A DNA stretch of 64,000 nucleotides from Tetrahymena elliotti 4EA (lineage: Eukaryota; Ciliophora; Oligohymenophorea; Hymenostomatida; Tetrahymenidae), in NCBI GenBank assembly GCA_000231825.2, contig JH720351.1, positions 248,001-312,000 on the forward strand. Direction: 5' to 3'. Both the position numbers and the translations under genes were made by a program. Positions within the stretch are counted from its first letter, which is position 1. Every line of letters starts with the position of its first letter. The notes under the pieces were generated by a model, which was not told the origin of the DNA, did no database searches, and saw only the letters and a program-made list of their open reading frames with translations. Shown here piece after piece: positions 40,301 to 54,746 of the stretch.

Positions 40301-40874
40301 TGCTATCTAAATCCATAGATTAATTTCTGAAGTAAGAGTACCTTAGAAATAATGTAAGATTATATTTCGTTGATTTGATTGATATCTCAGCAAGTTAACC
40401 AATCAAGAGTTAATTTATAAAGGAATCAAAAATCTAAAATGAATATTTATTCTGTATATTAACAAAAGTAACACAAATAACTGACTTCATTTTTCTATCC
40501 AAAAACTAATATTTTTCTCTATAATTGAGTTGTATTATTTTTTAAAAGATCTAATACTTTCTAAAATTTTTCCAGTTCAATAAGTTATCTAGAATTAGAA
40601 GAGATTCCTCAGGTTGGATACTTCATTTTCTATTTCTAACACCAAAAAAGATTAATTTTTTTGTTCCGACCATCTGTAAAGACATTTCTTATTTCAAATT
40701 TATTTATGGAGATAAAATTAGGTAATAAATTATTAACAATGAAATATAAAAAGTTAAGCCAATGAAAATAATTCAAATTAAATAATTTGTTCTCATTCCT
40801 CTAATTTGACATTAACAATATTAATAATCAATAGATACTTTTTGAAACATAAATCATTTAACCACTTCACAGAT
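40301..40874 (-). pseudogene. Decayed copy of the F gene (middle part)
   Basis: About 570 bp similar to 47310-47850 of the intact F gene, with matching blocks such as AATAAGTTATCTA, AATTAGAAGAGATTCCTCAG and GTAAAGACATTTCTTATTTC. Small deletions and substitutions break the frame, and both ends of the gene are absent. Confidence 0.75.
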
Positions 40875-40885
40875 AAATTCTTAAA

Positions 40886-41402
40886 GGTGTTCTAAAGATT
40901 GATTCTAATAAGAAGGAAGAAAATGATGAGTATGATGCTAACTACAGCCAAGTACTAGAACAAGAGATAGTGATTACTAAAGCAATAAAGAAATATATCA
41001 AAAATAAATATATCAGAAACAAATTTTTAGAATAGTCCTTTTACTGAAACACTATTGAATATTAATCATATAGTAGATTTGACAAAGATAGAAAATGTTT
41101 ACTCATATTCATTCTTTCTACAAAAATTACATCAGTCGGAGCTATTCTAAATAGAAGTTACATAACTTTTAAATCATAAGTTTTAGATTAGATTTAACAT
41201 AATATTACACAAAAGAACAAAAGATGAATTTATTAAAAATAAAACTTTACCAAAAGTAGAATATAAAAAACAAATCATGTATCAAAATAAGAAAATAAAT
41301 AATTAGATATTGATTTATTAAACAAATTCATTTAACTACAAAGATATAAATAGGAAATAATATAATCAATAGATTCTTTCAGTGTTGGCATATCCATAAT
41401 GA
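40886..41402 (+). pseudogene. Coding-like plus-strand region with a frameshift
   Basis: 40886-41046 reads as an acidic-then-basic protein segment (starting GVLKIDSNKKEENDEYD) up to a TGA. A second frame from about 41030 to TGA 41400 gives about 120 further residues of good coding composition. The two frames overlap near 40985-41046 without a plausible intron, so one base has probably been gained or lost, or this is a decayed gene. No start codon is evident and no family was recognised. It is the only plus-strand coding signal inside the array. Confidence 0.45.
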
Positions 41403-41696
41403 ATACCTATATCTTTTTTTTTCCTTTTGGTATTTATGCTGTGTATAATTCTAATAGCTATTTTAACCAAAATTTAATTATTTTTTTATCTTAATTGTAA
41501 ATTATTACTTTTTGAGATTCATTAAGTTCGAAATATTAGAAGGATTCGTATAAATTCATAGATTCAAATTATATTTATTTTATTAATATATAAAAACATA
41601 GAATTAAAATCGAGTCTAACAATCAACAGGTTAAATCAATAAACAACTTAGATATTTAGTATGATAACATAATAGTAGTGACATAAAAAGAGTAAA

Positions 41697-42026
41697 ATGT
41701 CTGCTATTGTAAAAAATCTTTGCTTTTAATTAATTAACTAATACTTACACTAAGAACTAATAGTGTTTTCTTCTACTAATTTAGAAGAAGAGTGGAGTTT
41801 AGTTAAAAATATTTACAGAGACTCAAATTTAGATGAAAAAATTGAAAGAATATTAGAAGAGAAAATCAGTATTATTTCTAAGGCAAGTATTTTATATTGG
41901 ATGATATGTATTCAAGATACAATATTCAAAGTATATTATGAATCTTCTTACAAGAAATAACAAAGATTATTTCTCAGAATTAACTGTATTTAAGAGGTAT
42001 CAAGTAAACAGTTTTAACCAAGTTGA
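41697..42026 (+). CDS. Small unknown protein (109 residues)
   Basis: ATG 41697 to TGA 42024 in the ciliate code, 109 residues, beginning MSAIVKNLCF. It is helical and charged, with a stretch such as EEEWSLVKNIYRDS, without signal peptide or membrane helix. Coding-like sequence continues in another frame to about 42235, so this may be one exon of a longer or broken gene, perhaps linked to the coding-like region just upstream. Function unknown. Confidence 0.4.
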
Positions 42027-42810
42027 ATTATAAATATAAAGATTTTGAGAAATTATTTTATTAAAATAATATCAACTATCAATATTTCTTTTACAATAAT
42101 ATAGAAAGGACATAAGAAAATACATTAGTAATAATGACTCAACTGAAATAATTAGAATAGAAAGGGAAAAACAGATACCGTATTAACTTGATAAGAAAAC
42201 AGACCTAAAACTGAGGGCGATAAAAATATTGAGATTTTCTTAAAAAATAATTTGATTTCAAATAATAAAAATTGTTACTTGTAAAAATAAGATAAATTTT
42301 CAATATTTTTATTAATTTTTGTCAAAAAAAAAAGATTTCTAAGTTTAGCTTTGGAAAATAATTTTTTTGAAAACTATCACCTTATTTTAGAAATCACTTT
42401 AATATGGTAGTCACCTTAACTTAGAGTAAACGGCAATTAGCTTCTTATTGATTTTAAGTAGTCTTTCTCATTTTTTTCAATCCCTCATCCTTTGTAATAT
42501 TTTAGGTATGAAATCTTTCTTACATTAAAAAAATACATGAATTTCTCCAACAAAAATATTAATCAAATTCTTAAGAGTTTTAATGATAGATACCATTCTT
42601 ACTTTCAAAATCTAAGAGTTTTTATTTTTTTTTGTTCTTTAATTTCTCATAATTTATGTTTGTTGAATAGTTAACATAAGTAAATATTAAAATATTTATT
42701 AATTTTTAAATAGAGCTTTAATCTTGATAAAAAAAAAATAATTTGAAAACAAACTAAAATATGTAAAAAAATAGTATTTATTCTTTTAATTTTAATAAGT
42801 CTTAATATTT

Positions 42811-45800
42811 TCATGTTTTAAAAGCTTCTAGCATTATCCCTGCTCCTAAGATTTGCAAAATAATTGGGTTTTCTACTTTTTATATAATTTGTTTGCTTGC
42901 GAAGTACATGAAACAGCATATTGGTAATCCAATCAGATACTTATTAATAAAGAGAGTTACAAAATAAGATCCTATCCAAATTTTAGCTTCATAATGTTCC
43001 TATCCTGAAATAACAACTAAAATACTATAGTAACAAAATAGTAAGAATAAGAAAGTAATAATTTATCCTATTACTTTTAGCTTTTTAATTAAAAGAAGAG
43101 CTGTAATAATAGTTGTAACAATAAGAAGGATTATCGTTGATGTAACACTTAAGAAAATTATTTAAACTACACTCAATAACTCCAAAAATAGAATTCAAAG
43201 TAAGTAGCCATACCATTTTATTACAATAAACAACAAATCTAAGTAAACGGGAAAAGTTCTCATTATAAATTATAAAGGTAGATAAAAATATGTGAAAAGT
43301 TAAAGCACCTTTAACTTTATGTTCAGAATTGAGATATTCTTTCAGTTTTTTTTTGCAATAAAAAACTTTTCTTTTTCTTCTTGCTTTTTTACTTTTTGTC
43401 TATTTTTTTTTAGCCATTTTTTTGCTTAGACTTATTATTAGGTGAATTTTCGTAGATTTAAATGCATTTAAATTAGAATAAATTAACTTAGATTCTATTT
43501 ACACACTCTATTAAAAGCCTTTTGGTGTATTATCTTAATTATCTGTATCTAATTAACGATTAAATTAAGTACTATCATTTACTTTCTATTACTATTCTTC
43601 ATTCACATTTTTTTAAATAAAAATATTTCTTTATTTGGTTGAGTTGCAATAGTAAGTTAATTCATTTCAGTTATTTGAGAATTTAAATTTAAATTTTCAA
43701 TTTAAATATCATCAATATGTAAATTTTCATGACATTTTTTATTATTAGGAGATGGAAGATTACTTTATCTATTTTTCGACTCTTTATATTCTTTCTTCAT
43801 AACAAAATTTTTAGATTATCGAATTTCTTCTTCACTTCCTTTTTTTCTTTTAATTTTTATTCTTCGTTTTCAATAATATCTGTATGATTTGATTAATTTT
43901 TATTTAAATTAATAGACTCCATGTTATTTTAGCAATTACTGCTGGTTGCTTTATTTTGTTATGAATTATTTTAATTTTAATCTGCCTATTAATTATTATC
44001 TATGGAATTAGTATCTTTTATCCTATCAATACCAGACACTTTTTCAGAGCTACAATCGACTTTCATTTATTTTTAAGCAAAGTATGATTTTTTTATTGTT
44101 GATAAATATTGTTATTTTTCTAATTCTTAGTTATTCATTTGACTACTCTATACCAGTTATGAAGCCCATCCCATATTCCTGATTTTTGCTTTTTTATTTT
44201 CAAGAACAGATTTTTTTCATGTTTTTAATTTTCTAACACAAGAGAGCTTTTATTTTGATCTGTAGAACTTTATACAATAAGTTAGTCCTCATTTTACTAA
44301 TAAATCAGTTTATCAGTTTTATCTAATTTACTTCCAACAATCATTATTATACTAAAAAAATATTTAACCCAATCATAGTCCAAATAGGGGCATATTTATA
44401 CCACTCTTCAAGCTAAAGAAGTTTTGCAATGCCACTTGAACAAAAAGTATCTCTGATATTTTAGTTGTTGAATAGCTATTCAATATCTGCAATAATTGAA
44501 GTTACATCTAGAGTTTTACAAGAGCAACTTATTGATCTTTATCTATTAATTACTTAAACGATTGAAATGCAGCTATTTGAAACCCATTTTCCATTTTAAG
44601 AGCGCTATATACATTTTAATTTTTCTTCAGGAGTTATTTAACCAAAATCAATCACCAACGGAAGATCAATTTATGCATTTTATAAACTCTAAATTCCTGC
44701 TCCTGAATCTGTCTACACTGAAGGAATTTTAACTAGATAAATTTTCTTTAACAAAGCTAACATTTCTTCAGATGTCGCGTTTTAGTAGTACTATTAGTTA
44801 ATCTACAAGAGTTCATCTCTATACAAATTACTCTCAGTTGGGTATGTTTGAATATGTACATGATAATTCAATTAGTCTAACTAGCAGATGATTCTTCCAT
44901 TAAAGACAAATAATCTAACTTTTCCACTTAAAAAGAGGGAATCGCAGTATCTATTCTGAATTAAGGTTCATTAATCATCTAAACCACTGAAATAACTCCT
45001 AGAGCTTTTTACATTTATTCAACAACATGTTTATTGTCATCTAGAGAATAATTATTAATATTTTTAACATTAAGCATGAAATTCTAAATTATTTCAGTTG
45101 TAATTTACTTGTAGTAAGACCTATCTGAAGTAGGAAGCTTAGAGGAGTCAAGTAGAGTAATTTCATTTTCTAATAAATTTTAAATAGCTTTTTCACTTTT
45201 AGTCTTTAGGTTTTAAGATAAAGTAACATCAACTATAATTTTTGATTGGTAAATCTGAGTAATTTTTTTTTGTGAGAGAATATAAACATCTCTACCAAGT
45301 TTTGTCCAACAATCATCATATAATCTCTCTATAATTTCATTTTTAAGAGTATTTATGCTATCAGAAGACTAGTAAGCAGATTTTTTTCTATTCGAAAAAT
45401 TGTATTGTTATCGAGATGGTTTAAGTCTAGAATTTCTAATTTTTAAATTGTTTATGATTTTTCATTATCATATTTTTATTAGAGATAAGTTTCATAGTCA
45501 TTTATTGAAAAATTATTATCTTCAACAGAGATACTCTTTGTGAAATTTGCAGAGACAGATAATTTACCATCCAAAATCACCATAATTTGTAAGTTACCAG
45601 GTGGAGATTCATTTTATTTTAAACTAAGTTCTTATCTTAAAATTAAGGATGGGTTTAACTTCTCTTATTGAATTTAATTATGATTTTAGTAGTAGAGAAA
45701 ATATTAATAAGTGAAAGGCTATTAGCTCGAATCAAATTAGCATCCACTAACACTTATCTAAATCTAGTCTTAAAACGCAATCTTCTAATTTAAATTACCT

Positions 45801-46565
45801 ATTTTAGAGAATTTAAAAAATAAAGAAATAAATAAATAATTGACTTAATCAAAAAATTGAATTTTAAAAAAAAGAATAAAGGTATTTTTTTATCAAAATC
45901 CAAAACACATTCAAGAGGTGGAATTCTTAATTAAACTTCTGAAGGTGTGGCATTGATGATGATTTAATTTCCCATATAAAAGTTTATGCAGCTAAATTCA
46001 ACTTAATTGATGCTGGAGTACTTATTTAAAATTGTTCAAAGGGAAAGTAATCTTGAATTCTTAAAGTAAAAATATTTGAATTTGCCTTAAGGTAGTAAAC
46101 CTTATTTTGAATTCTCAAGTGCTATTTCATAGAATATCTTTGTCCTTTACACAGATTGATTAATAGTATACAATATTTATACAGTTATATAGTCTTGATA
46201 AGCAATTATTTATGCATTAACATTTTCAGGAGTTACTGTTGTAGAAGTCAAGGAAGCTTTAGGAGCTTTTATTTGATAAGCAGAATACTAAAAGGTTAAA
46301 TAATCTGCAGTCCTTTAGGCTTGAGCATAGAATGTATAAATCTGATTTAAGGGTATATACAAATCTTTTACATCCAATTTGAAGCCCATGCCTAATGTTA
46401 AAGGGACTCCATTCTTTTTGCAGGGCTCATTTAAATTATCTAAACAAGATCATTAAAATGTAAATGAAGATAAATTAGTTACTTCTTAGTCATAATCAGT
46501 AATTTTTGAATCAAAGCTTAAACTCTTTAATGGATAAGTACCATTATTCACCTCTTGGCTTATTT
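42811..46565 (-). pseudogene. REJ pseudogene C, 5'-truncated
   Basis: Colinear with exons 4 and 5 of REJ copy B but without exons 1-3, so signal peptide, Cys-rich part and the first extracellular domains are gone. Homology stops at about 46565, only about 280 bp from the intact F gene. The C-terminal part is also broken: relative to copy B a 2-base deletion lies near 43176 (membrane bundle) and a 1-base deletion in a T-run near 43350. The terminal residues and TGA (42811) are still recognisable. Confidence 0.85.
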
Positions 46566-46841
46566 AAGTTAACAGCATAAAAATATGTTTTTTAATTAAA
46601 AAGCAAGTAGATTGTGGTTTAGTTGAAATGGTTGTATTTAAAATCGAAATTTGTTTATGACTAATAAAATAAAGAAATTTAGTAAATTTAAATTTAGAAT
46701 AGCTAAAATATACAATAAGCAAAAGTTAAACAAAAGATATTTTAAAACACAAAATATGTATTCAAATTTTTTGAGATAAATATTCAATCTTTCAAACCTT
46801 TTTATTTTCTTTTTCTTTTTGTTTAGGTACTAGCAAATATT

Positions 46842-48521
46842 TCATTCTTGGCCATTGTTTACAATTTCTTAATTATCTTCAGAAACATCCTCCCAATCAT
46901 CTTAATTTTCTTATTGACTTAATTTCTTATTCTTAGATTTAAAATTTTTTTTATTTTCAAATTAGGAAATTTGTTCTGTTAAAGAATTAGGTAGCTTACT
47001 CCCAAATTTTTTGTAAATTTTAGATCTTACTTAATTTGATAGTTTCTGCATTTCTTTGTAATATGAAGGAATTACAGTATTAGCATCATAAGGTAGTTAT
47101 GTCATTTCAAATAAATCAGGTAAAGAATTCAAAATTATTTTATTGCTTTTATAAGAACAAAATTCGTAATCTACATTTTCATCATATCTATGTGTTTATA
47201 GTGAGCTTTAATTTTCATCTTAGCTGTCCTATTCTATAATAAACTTATCTTCTTATTGCAATTTCAAATATTTTAACACTTTAACTACAGATTCTATTCC
47301 TATTTACCTGCGTTTGCTATCTAAATATGTAGATAAATCAACAAGCTAACCTATCAAATACTAATTTATAAAGTAATCTAGAATATAATCTTAATTTTTA
47401 TTAAGGATGTTCACCAAAATATCACAAATAACCTACTTCACTTTTCTATTCAAAAATTAATCTTTTTCTCTATTATTAGGTTGCATTATGTTTTAAAAGG
47501 TAAGATCATCTATTACTTTCTAAAACTTTTCCCAGCTCAATAAGTTATCTATAATTAGAAGAGATTCCTCAGATTCATAGCTTATAGCTTCATTTACTAT
47601 TTCTAGCACCAAACTAAGATTAACTAATTTTTATTTTTTTTTCCTAACATCAGTAAAGACATTTCTTATTTCTGATATATTTTTTGAGATAAATTCTGTT
47701 GTAGATTGCTAGCAATAATCCATAAAAATCTAAATTAATGAAAAGAATTCAAATTAAATATTTTGATCACATTCTTCGAAATTAACATTACAAATGTTAT
47801 AATCTATAGATAGTCTTTGAAACATACATCCTGTAACCACTTCAAATATATTTTTAATTGTACTACTTTCAGAATTTTCTTAATCTTTAAGTAAGAATTC
47901 TAAAGTAGATATCACATAACTCACGCTTTTTTTTGTCAATTTTATGCTTTGAAATTACATTTTTAAGAAATTAATGTAAAAATATGCATTTATTTTATAT
48001 TTTGGAGCCTATTCTTTTAAGTTATTAAAGATGCTAAAAAAGTACTCAAGCCTTAAAGAAGAATTAGAGCACTTCTCAAGAAGAGAGCGCTGAAGCTATT
48101 AGATTAATTGAGTGGTGAATAATTCAGGTGTTTATTTTGCCAAATGTGATAATATGCAAAAAACTATTACACTAAAGTTTGGATGCTTTATTGCTAAAAA
48201 CTTAGTCATTAAAGCTTGAACATTACTTTTCATAATTATCTAATTTATTCTCTTATCATCAACTAAAAACAATCTATCTATTAAAGTTAATAGGTTTTAA
48301 TACTCTTAAATATGCTCTCCTTTATCGTCTCTTTCTAAATCCTCATCTTGCTTAATGTAAAATTTAAGGATTGGAGTTAAAATTTATTTATCTAAGAAGC
48401 TTTCTAAATCATTTTAGTTAACCTACTCTATTTATAGAAGATATTAGATTGCTTCTTTGATCTGGTTTTACTTTATAAGATTACAAATCGAATTAACAAT
48501 ATTATTTTATTCAATTTCCAT
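46842..48521 (-). CDS. F gene: helical protein of unknown function, intact copy
   Basis: A single exon of 560 codons with no internal TGA, start MEIEQNNIVN, 559 residues. The protein is almost entirely alpha-helical with Leu/Ile/Phe spacing like an ARM/HEAT repeat solenoid (about residues 1-450), then an acidic and Lys-rich tail (near the end QDDWEDVSEDN). No membrane helix or signal peptide. It starts 591 bp beyond the stop of REJ copy D and ends about 280 bp before REJ pseudogene C, on the same strand. Three decayed relatives exist in the window. I do not recognise the family; the ARM-like reading is inference. Confidence 0.8.
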
Positions 48522-49112
48522 CAGGTCAAGATTTTTAAAATTTTATCTTTAATTTCTTTAAAAATACCTAAATATTTGCTTTTTTAATTTTTAATTTGGA
48601 TGAATATTTGCTTGTTAATTTTTATATTACATATATACCAAAAGATATTTATTCTTTATAACTTGCTCAAAAAGGAGGTGGGCAATTAATTAATAACTAT
48701 CAATACAAATTCTACTTTCTTTTCAAAATCATTATACTATTAAATTTAAGTAAAAATTCTAGTTTTTAACTTCTCTCAACTAAAAAAATGTTCAAATTAT
48801 TTTTTAATCTAATCAAATAAAATCTAAAAATTAACATAGTTTATCTAATTAGACAAAACATTAAATTATAAGAAATCAAAAAGATATAGAAAATTTTAAT
48901 TTAAAAATCTAAAAAACATACATTTTGATTGACAAATATTGTAAATAGCTTTGTTCTTTTTTTAATTTGGTTGTAAAAAAAATATTTTTTTTAGTTCAAA
49001 TATCTCATAAAATAATACTAAAAAAACTCTAAATTATGTATTATTTAAAAAGTAAATTTTAAAAATAAAATAAAAAGCTAACAATAATATTTGTTTTTAT
49101 CTGAACTAAGAT

Positions 49113-52100
49113 TCAACTTTTTAATGCTTCTAAGAGCATTCCTGTTCCTAAGATTTATAATATTATTGGACTTTCTACCTTATTTAAAATTTTTTTGGTT
49201 GTATAATACATAGCACAACATATTAACAAGCCAATAAGACACTCATTTATAAAAAGAGTTAGAAAATAAGATGCTATCCATATATTTGCATCATAAGGAT
49301 CTTATCCAGATATAACTACTAAAATACTGTAATAGCAAAATAAGAGGAAAATAAAAGTAATGACAAACCCTATTATTTTTAACTTTTTCTTTTATAAAAG
49401 GGCAGTGATAATTATTGTAACAATAAGAAGGACTATTGTTGAGGTAATGCTTAAAATTATTATTTAAACAACACTCAAATTAACTCCAAACACGGAATTT
49501 AAAGCTAAAAGCCACACCAATTTATTATAGTAAATTATGAACCTTAAAGCACGAGAAAATTTCTCATCATAAACTATAAAAGTTGAGAAAAAAATATGAA
49601 AAGCTAGTATACCTTTAATATGACCTTCATTAGATAAATAATCTTGTAATTTTTATTTAGCCTTTAAAAATAGCTTGGCCTCTTCTTCTGGCTATTTTTA
49701 CTGTGTATCAATTTTTTTAAGATCACTTTTTTATTCTGATTTATCATCTATTGAACTTCTTAATATTTAGGTATTAAGAAGATTTTAAATTTATGTTTAC
49801 TGTTCTGACAAGCAAATATTTACTGGCTGAGTCTAAATAGATGCTAAATTTTCTTTAATTACTTTATTTTCTTCTAATTATTATCCTTAGTCAGTTAGTG
49901 ATATTTGTTTGGTTTTACTTAAATTTTGTTTTATGGTTTCTTTATTTACCATTTCTTATTTACTCAATTCTTTTTCATTTGGTAATTATTAAAGAAATGT
50001 AATATGATCTGATACTTCACTTGGAAGTTAAATATGAAGATTAATGTTGTCAGTAAATAATATTTCATGAGGATTTTTGTTAGAAGGAGGAGTAGGTAAA
50101 TCAAAATATCCGATTTGGTTATTATTATTATATTCTTGGTTTTAAATTTCAAAGTTATCAATAATAGTAAGGTTTTAATTTGGTGTTTATTTTTCACTAT
50201 CAATATATTAGTTTTCTTTTTATTAATTTGATTAAAAATTTTGTGTTTTAATATCAATTTCATTTTAATTTTATACTTCATTGCTAATCCTTTATGTCTC
50301 AAGGATATTGTTTTAAAGAGGAGTATTCACCAAAATCTAATCCCAAGATAAAATTTTATTGTGATATTCAATTAAATTTTATGATTAAGGGGCTTTTTAT
50401 GAAATAGCTTGTTATTAATTATTATTTATTTCATTTACAATTTCATTTGATTCTTCTTAATTTTATTAAATTATAGTTTAAGCAAATTAAGATTTTTTTT
50501 TTTTTTCTGTATTCTTTTTTTAATATTAATCATTCGATTGTTCTTATTTATTTCTTGGTGTTTACTATTTAGATGTGTTTTTAGATTGGTCATTATTTTT
50601 TATTTTCATAAATAAATTACCTTCATTATCATTATTACTAGATTCATAAACTAAAGAATTTGTATTATCATTCACTAATCCTAATTTTAGGATAAACATT
50701 TTTTTTACATACAATTTTTTATCTCTTTTATCAAAACCAATTCCTATCATTACAATTACCACAAAAAATATATTTAAACCTATGATTGTCCATATAGGGG
50801 CATATTTATACCAGCCATCAAGATGAATTAACCTTTCTATTCCACTGCCATCAAAAATGTCTCTGATGTTTTTATTATTAAAAAGTGACTCTATATCAGA
50901 TGTTAGGGAAGTTATATCTGGTTTTTTACATGAACAAAAAATTATTCTTTAATTATTAATTATCTCCACATTTGTGTTGCAATTACTTGTAACCCATTTT
51001 CCATAATCTGATCTCTAAATGCATTTTAGCTTTTCTTCAGCAGAAATTTATCCAAATTAGAGAGTCATGGGAACCTGAATTTATGCTTCAGATAAACTCA
51101 AAAATCTTGCCCTTCTTGTTATTTTATCAGTAAATATTTATGGAATTTTGATTGGATAAGTTTTTTAAATCTAATTTAACATTTCTTATGATGTAGCATT
51201 CTAGAAGTATTACTGATGAATATTAGACAGTTCCTCTTTATATAGTTTACTCTCAGCTGGGTAATTTTAAGTTAGGACATGATAATTTAAAGATTTCTAT
51301 TCTGCAGATGTATTCGGTGAGTCAGCTGAATCAAAATATTGGGATATCAATGATTCATAATCTAACTTTTCAACTTGCAATTAAGAATCAACAGTTTCTA
51401 TAACTAATTTGGGGTCATTTATTTTCATAACCTGTGAAATACCTCCTAATGCTTTTGATATATAATTAATCATATTTTGATTTTCTTCTGGAGTCCAACT
51501 ATTTATATTATTCACATTAAACATATAACTCTTAACTATACTAGTTAAGATTTATTTATAATAAGTTCTTTCAGAAGTAGTAAGCTAAGATAAATCACTT
51601 TTTTCAATATTATCTACTACTTTATCAATATTTTGCTCATTCTAAGTTTTTAGAGCTTAAGATACAGAAACATCCATATTAACTTTAATTTTTGAATTCT
51701 AAATTATATTAAGAGTTTTTTGTGAAACTAAATATACATCTTCACTAAGACTTGACCAAGAACTGTCTTACAATCTTTATATTATACTATTTTTCATAGT
51801 ATTAATATCATCAGAGGGTATTTAGGTGACATTTTTATTTTCAAAGTATTAAACAGCTAAGGAAAATGTTTGATAATAAAGCACTTCTTGCTAATACTTT
51901 TATTATTATTTATTGAATACAGCATAACTGTTTGTTTGAGAAAGGAAAGCTTCATATTCTTTAAATTAGAAATCGTTTTATTTAACAGTTATTTTTTAGG
52001 TAAAATTAGCTCTTACTGAATACTTACCTTCTATTAGAACCATAATTGTCAAATCTCCTGGTGGTAGTACTGAACCAAATGCAGACTATTCCTACTATTT

Positions 52101-54746
52101 AAAGCTAAGTAGCTATCTATTTATTTTTGATGGATTAATAATTTCTTCTTAAATTTAATCTGAGCTATTATAGAAAAAATATTAGTAAGTGAATGGCCCA
52201 CTAGCTTGATCATTGGTACAGCTATTAGCATTCATCTAAACTGAATCTTTGAATGCAATTAATTAATTTGTATTAACTATTTTATAAAATAATAACAATT
52301 TTTAGTTAAGCTATTTATTTACAAATTTATTAAAGTATTTACTTATGTTTAATTTGCATCCTAAAGGTGGTTTTCTGATTTCAATTTAAAAACGCTAAGC
52401 ATTAATAACATTTTCATATTCTCCAAACTTATCAACAACAGAGATATCAATGTAAACCAAAGTAGGATTAGTTAAGGAAAATAGTAAATTAGGTAAATAA
52501 TCTTCAATATTTAAAGTTATTGTATCCAAATCAATTACAATTTAAATGGTGTCACCTGTTTCAGTACTCATTTTTATTTAATATGTGAAACTTTAACCTT
52601 CTTTGGGTGTACCTAAAGAATAAATCATTTTAATTGTGAAATATTCTTGAAAAGTAATTAAATTTGGATTATTAGATTGAGGATTAGTAATTTCATAAGT
52701 CAATTAAGCTATTGGTGCCTTTATTTTAACACTTTGGATTTTTAAAGTAAAATAATCTTATTTTCTTTAAACGCTTGCTTGGAAAGTAAATTCTGAATTC
52801 AAAGGTGTAAAAAAATTTTTGAACTTCATTTAAAGCCCTTGGTTTAAAATTTGAGGAGTTCCTCCTTAATACTTACAAAGTTTAAGTTCAAAATCTAAGC
52901 ATAACCATTATACTTAAAATTATGACAAGTCGTTATTAGCTGAATCATAATTTTAAATATTAGCATTAAAAGTCAAATCTGTTACTGGATATTTAACTGT
53001 TTCTACTTGATTAACAGTTAGTTTATACTAACTTTAATAGCTGAAATACATGTAACTAATACTTGTTAAAATACCATTACTATCTGACACTCTTATCTAC
53101 AAATTTTAATAAATAATAAATTTTAAATTATTTTAAATGCAGGAAGGTAATCAATCAATCCACTTAGTTAATGTTTTTGAAAAAATTTTTTTGAAATTTA
53201 TGAGTATAATTTTTAAATTTTTAAAATCTGGAATTAAATTTACATAAAATTTATCTAACCTTAACTTTTATGGTTAATGTTGTTAATTATTTCAATTTAT
53301 TTTTAAAAAATTCAAATCTTTCAAATTATTTTCTGAAATAAACTTTCTTCTTTTAATAATAATTAAAATACCTTTAAGTATATTAGGCTTTCTTTGTTAA
53401 ATGTGTTAGGAGCAATTTAAATTGTAAGTGTATTAGAAGTAAGCTTTTCAGAATAATCAGTAAACACCTATGGTATTGAACTAACATAAGCAGTTAAGTC
53501 ATTAACAGTATTTGAACCATGGCTAATCTAAAACTTTTTTGTAACTTAAAGATTCATAGTAGTAATAGTTCCTTAATCAGATTAAGGCACTATACTAATT
53601 TTATCAACCATATCTGAAATTCTAATTGCAACTTAATCTTTTGTTATCATCTAAGCCATATTTCTACAAGAAACCTCTATTACAACTAGATCTCCTAATA
53701 AAAACGTTGAAGTTTCTAATTTTAAACCAACTTAATTAGTACATTCAACATTTGGTTAAGAATTTGAAGGTGATACCAAGCTGCAATCAGACAATTAAGT
53801 TTAATTTTGAAAAATAATAGGAACTATAATATTTTCAGAATTCACACCTTTCATGAAAGTATTTTGGAAATAGCATGACTTCATAATAAAATTGAGTTAA
53901 TTTAATACATAAGATTTGTTAGGGGAAGCAGATAACACACTCAAACTAAGCAAATTTTATTATTTTTAGATCATTTGTGTGTTAATCTTAGGTAGGATTA
54001 ATTTCCCATCTGTATCTATTGCTAATAACCCTATATTTTTTTTAAATTAAAAATCAACCATATTTCTAATTTTTAACTTACCTATCATGATTACAAAAAC
54101 ATTTTGATGACTTTCCTTAATGAAACATCCAACTCCTGAATTTGCATTTTAAGTTATTCCATAATTTTCTTTAGTATTACTATCTAAGATATCACAATTT
54201 GTTATAGATGTCACAAATTAATCATCTAAAGCAACGTTTTTTACTCTTATAAGATCACTAAACTCTAGATATATACTTTATTAATCTGCACCAACATATG
54301 CATTATAAGTTAGTCTACTAAAATCACTACAAAACTCTATTTTATATAAATAAAATCATTATTAATGCTTAAAAATTAATATAGTAATTACGTCCTACTA
54401 AAATAGTAGCACAAACGCATTATTAACTCTCCAACTTATACTATTAATCACACTCAGTGCAATTCTAAGGATCAGAGCAAACTGAACAGTTTGCTGGACA
54501 TTTAACACAAGATCCAAGATATTCTACATACCCTAATGCGCATTCACAATTAGGAAGAACTCTATTTTCAAGACACTTCATACATGTTTTGTATTCACAT
54601 AATTCACAATTATTTACACCATTACATGAAGCATCTGCAATTAATCTAAGATTTTTATCTGATAAGTTTATTTATTGCTATTTAAGTTAGCTTAGTGTTG
54701 TATGAAAGAAAAATACAAATAGAAATGCTGTAAAAATATATTTCAT
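49113..54746 (-). CDS. REJ/GPS-type membrane receptor, complete copy D
   Basis: Exons 54746-54392, 54336-54082, 54030-53372, 53096-52343 and 52276-49113, 1728 residues, open throughout. Same plan as copy B: signal peptide (MKYIFTAFLFVFFF), Cys-rich segment with NCxxC and CxKC units, REJ-like domain, GPS-like C-x-C just before a first membrane helix near residue 1174 (APIWTIIGLNIFFVVIV), a Gln/Asn-rich cytosolic linker, and a four-helix membrane bundle at about 1580-1710. Exon 2 is 255 nt here, in copy B and in copy E. Exons 3 and 4 match copy E exactly in length. The GPS region lacks the usual cleavage tripeptide (CSCKKPD instead of C-x-C-x-HL/T). Confidence 0.87.
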
